DNA of 64,000 bases from Ianthella basta (lineage: Eukaryota > Porifera > Demospongiae > Verongiida > Ianthellidae): contig OZ025880.1 of the NCBI GenBank assembly GCA_964019415.1, forward strand, positions 2,906,813-2,970,812, in the 5' to 3' direction. The notes beneath the pieces are model-generated. The model searched no databases and was not told where the DNA came from. It was given only the letters and a program-made list of their open reading frames with translations. Position 1 is the first letter of the stretch, and the number at the start of each line of letters is the position of its first letter. A program made the position numbers and the translations under genes. Positions 22,838-34,201 of the stretch are shown in pieces.

Positions 22838-25800
22838 TCAAGTGCACAGCCAAGGACGCAATTTACTGTAATCATCTTCTGCCTGCAGGGATGTGTTGGT
22901 TGCAAAGTCGGCTATGGGGGCAGCGGGATTACTAACAAGGTTCTCCATTCCTGGGCTGATGTGGACCTTTCGCACCTTGGCAATGAAGACCTTATCCTTC
23001 ATATCTGCATACAGAAATGAACACAATGGTACATTAATAGCAGCAATACTAGAATTGGCGATGCATCCTGTTTTAGACAAAAACATGACACATGACTATC
23101 AACATTGATTTAACTCACCAGATATGATCTTATCGATGGTTCCATCTCCAGCCTCCGTCAACACTTCCAGGTTCTCTGGCTGACTGACAGCTGAGGGCTG
23201 TTGCTGTTTTGCCTGTTTCTCCTTCACCTCCATCTCTTGTTTCATTCGTTGCTCCTCCTGCTGCTTAATTAGATCATTATCCCTTTCACCTTTCTGCATT
23301 TACAGTACATAACGTGAATATGATGGTGGTGATAGTGGCAGAGGAGGATGGGATGAGGGGGATGGGGAAGTGGAAAGGAGAGGGGGGAGGGAATGGGCGA
23401 GGGGGAGTAAGGTAGGAGATGGCAAAGGAGAGTGGGGAAGATCCAAGGAGTACTAATCTATCACTCTTAGTAGGCTGGTCAGCTGCACCTACCACACTCA
23501 CCTTGTATGCTGCAATGAATCGGGCAAACTCATTGAAGAATGGTCCCGGCTCAGTCGCTTTTGGGTCCTCTCCGTAGAACCTGACCACTTTGTGATAGGT
23601 GTCCTCAGCCATCTGGAAACGGTCCTTGAGATCATTAACCTTCTCTTCTGTCTCAATCACAAACTCCCTCAATTGGATGTTGTCCTGGTCCTTGACTAGC
23701 TCCCCCATTGCCATCTGGAAGGTTTCTGCCATTACTCGTACATCTGTACCCAGCTGGTCCAACGATACTGCAGAACACATAGAGTAGTAGTTAAGTATAA
23801 CTTTACCCCTATCATTTACTAAAGCTAAACGACCATTAATATACACACAAGCTATCATGCATACACTCTAGGTGCCATTACTGACTGAATGCATGCATCC
23901 CAACACACCAAGCCCAGCTTTGTCAAGGTAAAGCACTTCATCACAAAACTCTGCATGCTCAGGGAACCTGCTCTTCATCAGTCGAACAAGGTACTGTAGT
24001 AGAGTCTGTTTGCGGTCAGTGCTGCGAGTGTCTAGTAGCTACAGCATGTGCAAGGAGTGAGCAAAGATCATAACTGACCGCATAACACATGTAACATTAA
24101 CATGTATTGTGTTCAACACAAAAATGCAAACTCACAGTAACTAACTCACCATGTCCAGTGACTGAATCTTGAACCCATAAGCAGCTGCTCTCTTCCCACT
24201 GTTCATGTAGTTCCCAAAAGTGAGGATCATCTCAAACACTCTCTTCAGTCCTTGGCACCCCAAGAGGGATGAGGAGGCAGCAACCAAGGCATCTATTTGC
24301 TGCAGTGTGATAGGTGGGGAGGGAAATGGCACCACAGCAAGCAGCACTAAGCAGTTCCATGGTAGGCTAAATGCAATGTTAACAACCCCAGTCTTCACAG
24401 CTCATCAATGCTGTACATAAAGTGCAATGTGAGTGGTACTGTAGGTACAATCAAGGCAAACTGACTCAGGAAAGCTTGTTCAATACAATAGAATTAATTT
24501 TACAGAAGATACTGAGTACAGGTGTAACAGATTGAAATACTGTAAAGACTACAGAGGTGCGGGGCAAGGAATCCCATTTAGCAGATTGGTAAGAAATTGG
24601 CTTCCTGCAGCTTTGAGTTCAATCGGGATATCCATGGATAAGTCGTATGGCCCATTGTAGCAATTATGTGACAATGCAATGTAAGCAAAGTATACTCCTA
24701 TGATACCTTGTTAATTCTGGCAACTTAACTTGTCTGTGTTAATTTGTATATATTGTCTATATTGCCTAACATGTCTGTCTATGTCCCATGCAAGTCTTAG
24801 TCCTGTACTATCTGCACAAACCAACTGTATCACTCCCATTCTGTTATGAAGTATCTCTGCTGAGGTGAAGGCCGTTTTGGCTATGACCAGTGATGACATA
24901 TATATATGATACATACAAATGCAATGTGAGTACAGTATACTCCTATGATACATAGGCAGGTGCACACAGCACAGATAGTACTCTGCTGCTGGAGATGATG
25001 TCAAACTCACAGCTGTAACAAGAAGCATATCTTCTGGTAAGGTGTGCATGAAGTTCATGACTCTGAGCCTCACAGGCAACCTCTCAACACCTCCCAACTG
25101 CAGTGGATGGAAGAGAGAGAGGGAGAGAGAGACAGAGAAAGGGAGAGAGATGCATACACAGATTAGATACTGCTGTTCATGTTATCGCTCTTTCAGTATG
25201 ACACACGAAGGCAGATCAATGTAGCTCCTACAGGCAGTAAAGAGTGGTACATAGATGTGGAAAGAGGGTGCTTGACTGTCAGTGGTAGTGAGTGCTACAT
25301 ATGTCCACATGTACGTGGTACACACATTAGTGTACTTACATATAAGAGAAAATTATAATAATATAATATTGAAGTGTACAATTTGCATAGAATATGAATT
25401 TCACACAGAACGTTGGTATGATGTCACCTTCTCACAAGAAGTGATTATGAAGATGCTTGCTTGCTGCCTACAGGAGGCCCATACTAAATGCAGTGAGACA
25501 GATAGGGGTCATAAAAGCTAACATGGGCCCCAATCTCATTGTGGGGTTGCCTAGGACAGTACAAATCAGTACGCCATTCACGCCTTCAACAGTATACATA
25601 TTATAGCAGTTAGATGAGCCTGTGGAGTAGGGGTGTGCGATTATCAAAAAATGTGGTATCACGATTTTTGCTGATTATTGCCTATGAAGTATCACGATTA
25701 ATCGATTTATTGGCAATCTTGCAACTGACAGATATATACATGTGTAAAACAGTGTCTCATGAACAATATGATAGCATGATACTGCTTATGCTGAACAGCT

Positions 25801-28800
25801 TCCGGCTTCTTCACCACACTGCCAAAGCCTGCTTGCAAAAATTCTTGCAGATGTTGAGACTTAAGATGTGAGGCAAGGTTCGTTGTGTTTCCACAATACT
25901 TTAAAACTGCGCGACAGCCACCAACAGCGCATATCACCTGAAGATAATGCAGTCGTATACGTACATAAACGGTGAGCGGATGCATGCATGAAAATGTGCA
26001 GATAAAACGATGCTACTACTTTTACTTACGCTAAAGGCTAAGATTATCTAGCTGCAGAGACATGTGCTGGGGAGAAGGAAAAACTAGTTCGTTCACTGGA
26101 TGCGCAGTATGGAAAACAGGATCCGCCATCGACTTACGTGGCTGTGGTCTGTGATGACTCCACTCTCATGCTTGAATCCGAAGAACTTCCACACTTTGCT
26201 GGTAGAATTCTTTAGAGGAAGTAGATTCGCTGCTTGAACCCGTTCAAGTCGCACTCGGCCATTCCAAAACACAGAAAAGGAGTTTCGCACCAATTTCACA
26301 CTACGAATGACACGTTATTGCGTCACAGAAGCTATTGCACAATTAATCGATTTGGGATTTACCCTCGCGATTATACTCTATTCACAAACACATCATCGAT
26401 TAATCGTCGAAATCGATTAAATCGCGCACGCCTACTGTGGAGTGCATATGGTACTGTCAGTGCATACTCACCTCATTCATGAACCGCTCTTCATCAGACA
26501 CAGATGACATTTTCTTCTTCTTATCAAGAAACTTCTTGAACTTCTTCATCTATTCAGGTAAGAGATAGTGAAATCAGTGGTTTTGTGGGTAATTTCACAA
26601 ATTATAACCTAATAGCTGTTGACTACAAAAACACAGTAGCCGAGTTTACAAACAAACCTCCTCGTCTGTTGGAGCAATCTTCATCAAAATGTCCACCTCT
26701 TCTGGATTGAGTTGTCCCACATCGAGAGCTTGAATGGCAGCCTTAATCTGAGGCAAAGGTCTCTTAATTTTATGCAAGGAGATGGCTGCACATAAAGAGT
26801 GAAGCGAAAGCAATTGCAACTTGTGATGTCAGAATAAAGCTACGTAGGTAGCTACTATAGATGGAACTGCCTCCTTGCTCACCAACATTCCTGATCCTAC
26901 CAGTCTCCAGTACCTGCTCCTTGGGTGGCTGTTTGCGGGGCATGGTTCCTTTTGGTGCTTCGGTAGCTGCAGTCTTCTTTGGCGGTGCCTTGGTCTTGAA
27001 CGTCTCCTCAAATTCATCAATCTGATCCTTTAGCCGCTGCATCATGTCTTCTTCATTCAATTCACAGAAAATTGTCCCTTCAACTTTGGCAACTGGGATG
27101 GCCGCCCAGTTCATCTGGGGAAGACGGTGCTTTGGTTGGTATCTTTGCTTTGGTGGCAACGCTGACATGACACCGAGTGCTCCTGGCAGTTGGGCACCTC
27201 CTGTGGTGGGCAGAGGATGGGCCATTCCAGGAGGAGGTGGAGGCGCTGCAGGGCCAGCTCCAGGGGGAGGGGGAGGGGGTGGTGGACCAACACCAGGAGG
27301 CGGAGGGGGACCTACACCAGGAGGCGGAGGGGGTGGGGGAGGCGCAGCAGGAGCGACACCAGGAGGGGGTGGAGGTGGGGGTGGAGGTGCTGGCAGCAGT
27401 ACTGCTCCGGGAGCTGGGGGAGGGGGTGGGGGTGGTGCAGCAGATGGGACTGGTTCCGGAGGCATGGCAGGAACTGGAGCTGTTCCTTGCTTGGCAGCCT
27501 GTGCTAGCATCTGAGGTAGTCTGTCAGTTGGTACCTGTGAACAGCACATCAGAAACACAGTGGAAGTGCCATTTTTTGCAAGTCACTCAAAGCGATGGCT
27601 TAGTACAGCCCTCCCACACATATCTGAAGCAAAACATTTCTTGTGTAGTGAAGCTCACCAGAGTCAGTCTCCTGATCTTAATTGAAAGGTCCTTTGAGAG
27701 CCACACTGGCACTTCTGCTGATGTCAACTGGTCCTCTTCAGGTTTGTCAGATCTGGGCACAGTCTCATGAAGGGTTATGATGAACTTTTTCAAGTCATAA
27801 AGCTTCTTCTCTAGTTCAGCTGCAAGGTAGAGTATATGTCAATTCAGTTTAAATCACTGATTTGATACCTACGTAGGCATGAAAGTTAGACATGAATACC
27901 AGATGGCACTCGTGCCGTGACTCACCAATCTTCTTGATGGACTGGTACTCAGCCTTCTTGTGAGCCTCCTGTAGCTCCTTCAGCTGCCTCTCAACAGCGA
28001 TGGCTCGCTTGTAACCTTCTCCTTTTGTTGCAGCATCATTCAGCTGTCATTCACAGGGCGGTATTAGGAGGTATACTATTACACACAGTGCAAAGTTCAA
28101 CCAGGACTTATGTTGGGAAGCATGCTATACACAACAGGCATACATTGCTGCATACAGTGGAGCAAGCTGTACAATACTCAATCACACTTCTGAGAAGCAT
28201 GTACCCATAGAGTTATAAACTTAATGGAAGTCAGCATGGGCTACCTCCGTCCCTCCCTCCACTCCTTGGCTAACAGTGACATGCACCACTTACCAAGATG
28301 TCCACATTGAAGAAGTTATCCTGGTAGGCTTTGATTTGCTCTTGCAGTGCAGGGTAGTCCTTTCCCCTCGCCTCCAGTTCTTCCAAGTAGTCATCAATGT
28401 CCAACATGGTGAACTCGTGTTGTAGGTACACACGGTAGTTGAGGTCCTCACAGGAGTTCACCACAATGTTGATGAAGGTCATGCAGCTGGTCTGAGTTGA
28501 GTGGTAGGGTGCATTGGGCATATGGTGGTGGTGTGTGTGAGTGGGGGAGGGGAAGGAGAGGGCAGTAATAAAGCAACTTTGAAGATGCCAAGTATAAACA
28601 GTAATGAGATAGCCATTGCTTCATCCAACCCCACAAATAATATATATAGTCTCACTTCCAGCCCCTATTTCTCCACATGCTTTGTGCAAGCAAAGAGGAA
28701 GTGTACGCGCGATTGTGCAATAACAGGGGCTGAAGCGGGAGACTAGTGTATATACATATGCCTTGTATCAACTAACAGCAAAGTCTGGATTGTCAAGTCC

Positions 28801-31679
28801 ATTCTCTCTGAAGACTCCAACCAACTTCTGAAAGCGGTAGGTCTCCCCTTGTTGCTGCATGAAGAGTATGTGGTAAGAGTGACGACGGATGGCTATTAAG
28901 TGTCTGAAAGAGCAATGTAAAGCCCAAGCCTACCACTTTGAAGTTGTCAATGCCAGTCATGATCTTCTCATGGCCTCCTTTCACCAAACACAGGGCTGCC
29001 AGCAGCTCCAGAACAGTAGTCATTGTCCTGAGGACGGGCACACAAGCAAGGAAAGAGGTAATGCGCAATCATGTGGTGTAGCTGCCACTGTAGATATGCA
29101 CAGTATCAGGAATCAAAATTGTGTAGCTATTCCCACTCTGGGTGCAATTATACACACAAAGGCACTCAGGCAGACCATTCACATTGTACAGCATGCGCAC
29201 AGGTGGTCTTTGAGTCCGTCAGTTTGGCTAACCTTGTTGTTCCAAAGAACATGGCTTGAGTAAGAGAGGTGATGGCATGTGTGTGGCCAGTAACTGCCTT
29301 GAAACCATCCTATGATGTAAATACAGTACATGCACAAATGCAGTATATGCTGCGAGAGTCCTCAGAAAGTTGCACATCAGTCAAAAGCTACACAATCGTG
29401 ACATACACAACACACACAGCAGGACATACCTTAAAGTACAGTAATCATAAAGGTATGCACATAGTTACAGAGGTATTCCATATTATATGGCCTCATATAG
29501 AGTCACACATTCTTTACTTCCTTGTGTGGGTTAACAGCTAATGCCTTGTCCTCACGTAGGTGTGAGGAGGGGGAGTCCTCCCTGTGCACTCAGCATACGC
29601 CTTCCAAATATGGTAACTATGCTTTAGGTTATCACTGCACTACTGTCATGCTTGGGGTCATGTGGGAGCAGATCATAGATTGTGTTCCATCATTCCAGTG
29701 GACTGTGGACAGTGGAGGAATGTGACTGCTAGATATGTATGTAGTGGTAATCCTATGTTATACGTATGTTAAAATCAGCAATGCAGCTACCATAGGTCAT
29801 GGCCATAAATCATGGCCAAACACATTATACCCCTCTTCCCTCCCTCCCCCCCCCCCCCACACACACATACACATGCATTTGAGCACACTGCTCACGCAAG
29901 TGCATATGTATGTATATACAGCTCAAATGCTAGTAACATAAGCTCAAGGACCCCATATATAGTCATCCCCTACTTACAGAAGTGTTGACCAAGGCCCTCA
30001 TACAGTGGACACAGATGTGGAGGTCATTCTCAGCTCCTTCTAACTCCGAAAGATGTCGTCTATGCTCTTCTGGCTTACTATGCAAGCTATGTTAAGGTAA
30101 AAGGAACAGAGGGGCTCCCTTAGAGCTACTGCACCAACTTCAGACAGACAAATAGGCCTTAGTGGACAACACACAGCTGCAGTGCATTGAAGGATCCCAT
30201 GTACACAGGACACCAAACCTTAATACGTACTGAGCAGATACTGAGCCAAAGTGCACAGAGTCTGTTTACGTAGGATAACCATTCTCTACACACCTTCCAC
30301 CGACTTCACTTACATATTATTATACATTTACATGTGCACCATCCCTGCTGACTGTCGCAGCTCAACCAGAACTCCCTTTATTACTAGCTGAGGCACATGA
30401 CTCTCCCTGCATTTCCCACCCATCCACTCACAGCTCTGCCTCCATTTTGAACCTATACTGCATGTACTGAACCAGGACCTCCAGTCCCTGGCATTGCTTG
30501 CTGAGAAAGTGGAGGACCCACGATATGCCATTGGTGCGAAGAGAAATGGACAAACTACGAAGGGATGTGAGGAATTCTGCATCACGAATCCTTCTTCTTG
30601 CTTTCTGTGGGGAGGTGCGGAGGAATTGAATAGAAAAGCATGACAATGTAGCCTCGTACCCAGTCCATCTGCGGTAAATTTGAGGGGGTGGGTGGGGGTG
30701 GGGGCATGCGTGAAAGGGCCTGGGTATGAGACTAAGGCCAAAAGTACTCTTCGACGATGCATAGCACAGACTTGATAGAACCTGACTTTGTTACCAAGGT
30801 TTACATGTGGACAACAAGTTTTCACACAAATGGCCACGGAGAGTGGGGGCTATAGCTTCATTGTATAATCAAGACCACCAGTGCAAGTTGCCGAGGGTAA
30901 CCACCCCGAGCGCAAGTACAGTATTTGCTTTGTATAATGCACAAACACATGCCAAACACCATGCACAAATGAGTGTTTTTAGGGGAGATAATAGCTGGAA
31001 TGTAAGCTCTGAGGCTTTGCTAGCAACAAAAGGAGGCATGGGCTGATAACTGTGTGATAACCAGTTGTAAGGAATGTGCAAGATACATTATACAGGTAGG
31101 TATGTACATGTCCAAAAAGGCAATGAAATGTACTTAGAGCATGGGATGCAGATACTTCACTGATGACAACAAATGCAAGTGCTTCCAGTGTCAAAGTTAC
31201 AGAGGCAGACACACACACCTTGTAGTCTTTCCCAGCATCTATGACATGCTTCAGCTTGAATAGATACTCTCCTGGATCCTTAGTTGGCCCGCTGGGGACT
31301 GAGCGGATCAGTGTGCGCTTCGTCACCGTTGGCAAGTTTTCAAGAGCCGCCTTGCGATCATCTGGGATGTCCATATTCCTCTATCCAGCATAGGGAGGAA
31401 AGAGTGAAACACCTAAATACACAGCACCCGATGATCCCCTCATGCATCAAGAGAAGCTAACAGAAGAAACAACTACCTGTAGTTTTCACACCCTACAGGA
31501 ATATCACTGCTAGACAGGTTGCCGAGCAAGAGGAAAAGAAAGGGGGAGTTTGTCCAGTGGCAGCTAGTATAGCTAGCTAGTATACGTATGTAGCTAACAT
31601 ACGATCCATGTGACTGGTATGGACGCACCACTAGCTCCGTGAACATATCGTTCTCCTCTGGGTTGAGCTGGTCCGCCAT
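22838..31679 (-). CDS. Formin-like protein FMNL-B (19 exons, 1017 aa)
   Basis: Paralogue of FMNL-A with an identical exon plan; predicted actin nucleator and elongator. Exons: 31679-31629, 31380-31219, 30604-30432, 30086-29978, 29309-29233, 29027-28934, 28854-28777, 28491-28294, 28043-27926, 27819-27659, 27534-26883, 26785-26658, 26549-26472, 25097-25011, 24299-24150, 24038-23909, 23767-23502, 23293-23119, 23004-22838. They sum to 3054 bp with every phase consistent and no internal stop. It starts [13 protein letters not shown], without a myristoylation glycine. FH1 has several long proline runs of the profilin-binding kind. FH2 runs from about [19 protein letters not shown] through [12 protein letters not shown]. 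The C-terminus ends LRPWLCT, as FMNL-A ends WHPWLCT. The start lies 345 bp from NAT1 in divergent orientation. One intron holds a hAT element. Confidence 0.92.
25628..26434. mobile_element. Non-autonomous hAT transposon
   Basis: An exact 8-bp target duplication CTGTGGAG (25620-25627 and 26435-26442) brackets 14-bp inverted termini, TAGGGGTGTGCGAT and TAGGCGTGCGCGAT, which differ at two positions. Both are signatures of hAT elements. At 807 bp it keeps only part of a transposase N-terminus on the minus strand. It lies in the FMNL-B intron between exons 13 and 14. Confidence 0.9.
25707..26299 (-). pseudogene. hAT transposase N-terminal fragment with BED finger
   Basis: Two minus-strand pieces make one BED-type zinc finger region. 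The upstream piece (26299-26093) contains [16 protein letters not shown]; the downstream piece (25985-25707) contains [23 protein letters not shown] and HLKSQH, the Cys/His half. The DNA between them may be an intron or junk. The catalytic domain is absent, so it cannot act as transposase, though a DNA-binding fragment is conceivable. Confidence 0.7.
30649..30734. mobile_element. 86-bp MITE-like element with transposon-like ends
   Basis: It begins TAGCCTCGTACCCAG and ends CTGGGTATGAGACTA, an imperfect inverted repeat closely resembling the ends (TAGTCTCGAACCCAG) of the large transposon at 33634-40023. The interior is G-rich and non-coding. No clear 9-bp target duplication is visible, so it may be old or a deletion product. 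It lies in an FMNL-B intron. Confidence 0.5.
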
Positions 31680-32024
31680 CGTGGATCAAAACAGGCTGTG
31701 GTCAATGTAGAGAGGGCTGCCGGCTTGTCACTGGGTCAGTAGCAGAGGTAGTAGCAACAGATGACCGTGTACGTTCGGGATCGGGACGGACTGCAGGAGT
31801 GGAATGCGCAGGGCATGTGGTACGCGAGGCCTTAAAACGGACACCCACTGCCTCCAATATTGCCCTCGATAGTACATTCCTCGCAATCCTAGGCCTGCAG
31901 GCCTCGAGCCCCGCTTCAGGTTGGCAGCCATTTGCAAAATAAGTTACATGTCACTTCCGGTCGCCATATTATGAAGCCGTACGAATGTTTTTGAGTATAT
32001 GTTACTATATATCATGCAATCATC
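31680..32024. promoter_or_regulatory. Shared bidirectional promoter, FMNL-B and NAT1
   Basis: 345 bp separate two divergent start codons. The stretch is less AT-rich than nearby introns and has no repeat. Both genes are complete, so it must hold both promoters unless distant 5' exons exist. Confidence 0.5.
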
Positions 32025-32924
32025 ATGCTTTCCCAAGACGAAGCCTTCAGATTTATCGTTGATGTTTTGAAGTTTGATGATCGTCACGCCAGGGAGAAGT
32101 TGAAATGGAGAAGGCTGTTGTTTTTGGAGGAGCTGATCCAAGCCTACCAAGCGAAGATTCCTTTCCATAACGTAAACCTCCTCAACCTGAGCCCAGAACA
32201 ACGTCATGTGCCAACTTGGGAGGAGATAAAAGCAGACATGATGCAAGAACGTGGGGGGCTCTGCTATACTTTGTCTGTATTCATGAAATTCCTCCTAGAT
32301 GCCCTTGAGTTTAAAACTGCCTTTCTGGCTGGTGCTGTGAGAGTGTCTACAGACAACCACATAGCCACCGTTGTCTTTGACTTAACTGAAAATGGCAGTA
32401 GGCATCTTGTGGACCCTACCGCTTATCCTACGTTTGTAGCTATTCCACTGGACTTTGAAGTAGAGTCTCCAATCTATGAACATTCTTTCTTGCAGTACAA
32501 GTTTGTCAAGAAAGATGACATTGTGTATCGGCTGCATCGTAGAAGAGTAAGCAGTTCAACAAATAGCAGCTGTGGGGCAGTGCTGAATCAGTTACCAGAC
32601 GATCAGTGGATCCAAGTTTGTGAGCTCAACCTCACGCCACGGGAGCTCTCATACTTCCAGCAATTCATGCATACAGTTTTCACAGTGCCTGGTAAAAACT
32701 CACCTTTCCTTGTCAATTTCCGAGTGGTGCTGTTTGCTGACCTGAAGCTGGTTGCATTCAAGAATAATATTCTACTTCTGGAAAAGGAAGATCATTCACT
32801 TGAGGAGGTGGCCATGGCCAGGCGCGAGGAGATGATTGAAACAGTTCTCAAGTATTTTCCATATTTTACAGAAGCTAAGGTTGCCAAAGCTGTCGACTTC
32901 CTGGATCTCTTTCCTATTAAATGA
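32025..32924 (+). CDS. Arylamine N-acetyltransferase paralogue 1 (299 aa)
   Basis: Single-exon gene for a cytosolic enzyme of the NAT family, which transfers acetyl from acetyl-CoA to arylamines or hydrazines. A Cys-His-Asp triad is visible: Cys80 in ERGGLCYTL, His112 in TDNHIATVV and Asp130 in HLVDPTAYP. The PFHNVNLL and PTWEEIKADMM motifs match the N-terminal helical part of the family. Length (299 aa) is close to the usual 280-290. A paralogue lies 9 kb downstream in the same orientation; the two share a nearly identical 138-bp segment over the Cys80 region. It is divergent from FMNL-B. Substrate is unknown. Confidence 0.9.
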   Translation: MLSQDEAFRFIVDVLKFDDRHAREKLKWRRLLFLEELIQAYQAKIPFHNVNLLNLSPEQRHVPTWEEIKADMMQERGGLCYTLSVFMKFLLDALEFKTAFLAGAVRVSTDNHIATVVFDLTENGSRHLVDPTAYPTFVAIPLDFEVESPIYEHSFLQYKFVKKDDIVYRLHRRRVSSSTNSSCGAVLNQLPDDQWIQVCELNLTPRELSYFQQFMHTVFTVPGKNSPFLVNFRVVLFADLKLVAFKNNILLLEKEDHSLEEVAMARREEMIETVLKYFPYFTEAKVAKAVDFLDLFPIK

Positions 32925-33299
32925 TCAATCCTAATATACTAAATGCAACCGCTTATTTTTGTATAATACTGCTATTTTATCTCTAATCCATGAGTGCTAG
33001 TGTGCATGCAGCGGGCACCCCATGCAGTACAAGCATGCATATGCAAGGTGTATATGTGCTCGAGTGGCTACGTACGTAGTCCACACGTAGTTACGCATAT
33101 TGTACTACCTATGCTTAGTCCTAGCCGTCGGGGGTTGCGGAAGCTTTTAAAGCCACCTGAAACAAATACTTCAATTCGCCCGCATGCGCTGTCCCTCCAC
33201 TGTACACTTGTCGACATTAATTGGCCGCTGTCAATACCAGGAAGCCAAGAGGAGCACAGTCTAGCGGGGCGGGGGTGCATGCGACACGTATGATACCCT
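32925..33299. other. NAT1 downstream spacer
   Basis: Short non-coding spacer between the NAT1 stop and a CpG-containing promoter-like block. No gene recognised. Confidence 0.5.
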
Positions 33300-33545
33300 C
33301 TCTCGTCTGCCGCCATTTTATTCGGCGGCAAATACAATGGCGGCGCGCCGGAGGACAGCGGGTCGCATATACAAGACTTACAATATGGACATAATCAGCA
33401 TATTGCACTGTTCCATTACAGGATGTGGGCATGGTCTGTGTGGAATGCTGCTGAGACCAAAGACTGTTTCTTGGTTGAAACCGTTCTGGCTTAGCTAAGC
33501 TTGCGAGACTGCTGCACGCGTGAAGAGACTGGCTACGAAGCTGAG
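33300..33545 (+). promoter_or_regulatory. Promoter-like block with possible non-coding first exon of NAT2
   Basis: Two facing YY1-like sites occur: GCCGCCATTTT at 33309 and ACAATGGCGGC at 33334. Downstream, CTACGAAGCTGAG is followed at 33546 by GTAAGTAA, a strong splice donor. NAT2 begins just after an acceptor (TATTTAG at 41911-41917), so this may be its leader exon, with the large transposon sitting in the intervening intron. RNA evidence is lacking. Confidence 0.35.
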
Positions 33546-33633
33546 GTAAGTAATTTTACTGCTAACTGGCTAGGTATCATAGGAGGAGAGGGAGTTTAAC
33601 AGATTTTGGAGCGAATACGTAGCTAGCCGGTTG

Positions 33634-33718
33634 TAGTCTCGAACCCAGACCCATTCCGCCATTTTATAATTGGGAGGGGCGGAAAAGGGTCTGGCAACAC
33701 ACCGCACCGTTTTCTGTG
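33634..33718 (+). repeat. Left terminal inverted repeat, 85 bp
   Basis: Begins TAGTCTCGAACCCAGACCC. Matches the reverse complement of 39939-40023 at every position I compared. Contains a CCGCCATTTTATAATTGGG block. Confidence 0.95.
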
Positions 33719-34201
33719 CCACTGCCCGGTGAATCGGGGGCCAATCAGATTGCAGAACGCTACATAAACGCGTTAGTCACGCAGAGGAGTCTTGCTCGTT
33801 ACCGTTCTCTAGCTGCTCAAGCGCTCATATCCACGTCGGCATTGCTCTGGAATAAAAATTGAAGCAGTACTCGCTGGTTGTTGGTTCCATCCCCCATGCC
33901 CCGTCTGGCGAAAGATTAATTGGTCAAGCAGGTGGATACGTAAGTATATCGGCGGCATTGTCTCTAGTTTGCTATGCGTAGTACCTTCCTCTAGTTTCTT
34001 GTGCCCATGCATAGACCGAACTATGTCCTAACTGTACTAATAATGAACTGACAGATAAATAAATAAGTAAATAAATAAATGTTAATGGTGCTAAACATTT
34101 ACACCCTGTGGCGTGAAGTGGTTACTTTGGTTACACAAAAGTGAAACGTGTTGCACCTGCCATTTTGACACAGTATTTGATCTAGATTTACAGTGAAGTT
34201 G

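Noticed and set aside
27044..27770. Plus-strand frames rich in Gly, Arg or Glu opposite FMNL-B FH1
   Set aside because: They are antisense shadows of the proline-rich FH1 exon, whose reading on minus is supported by splicing and homology.
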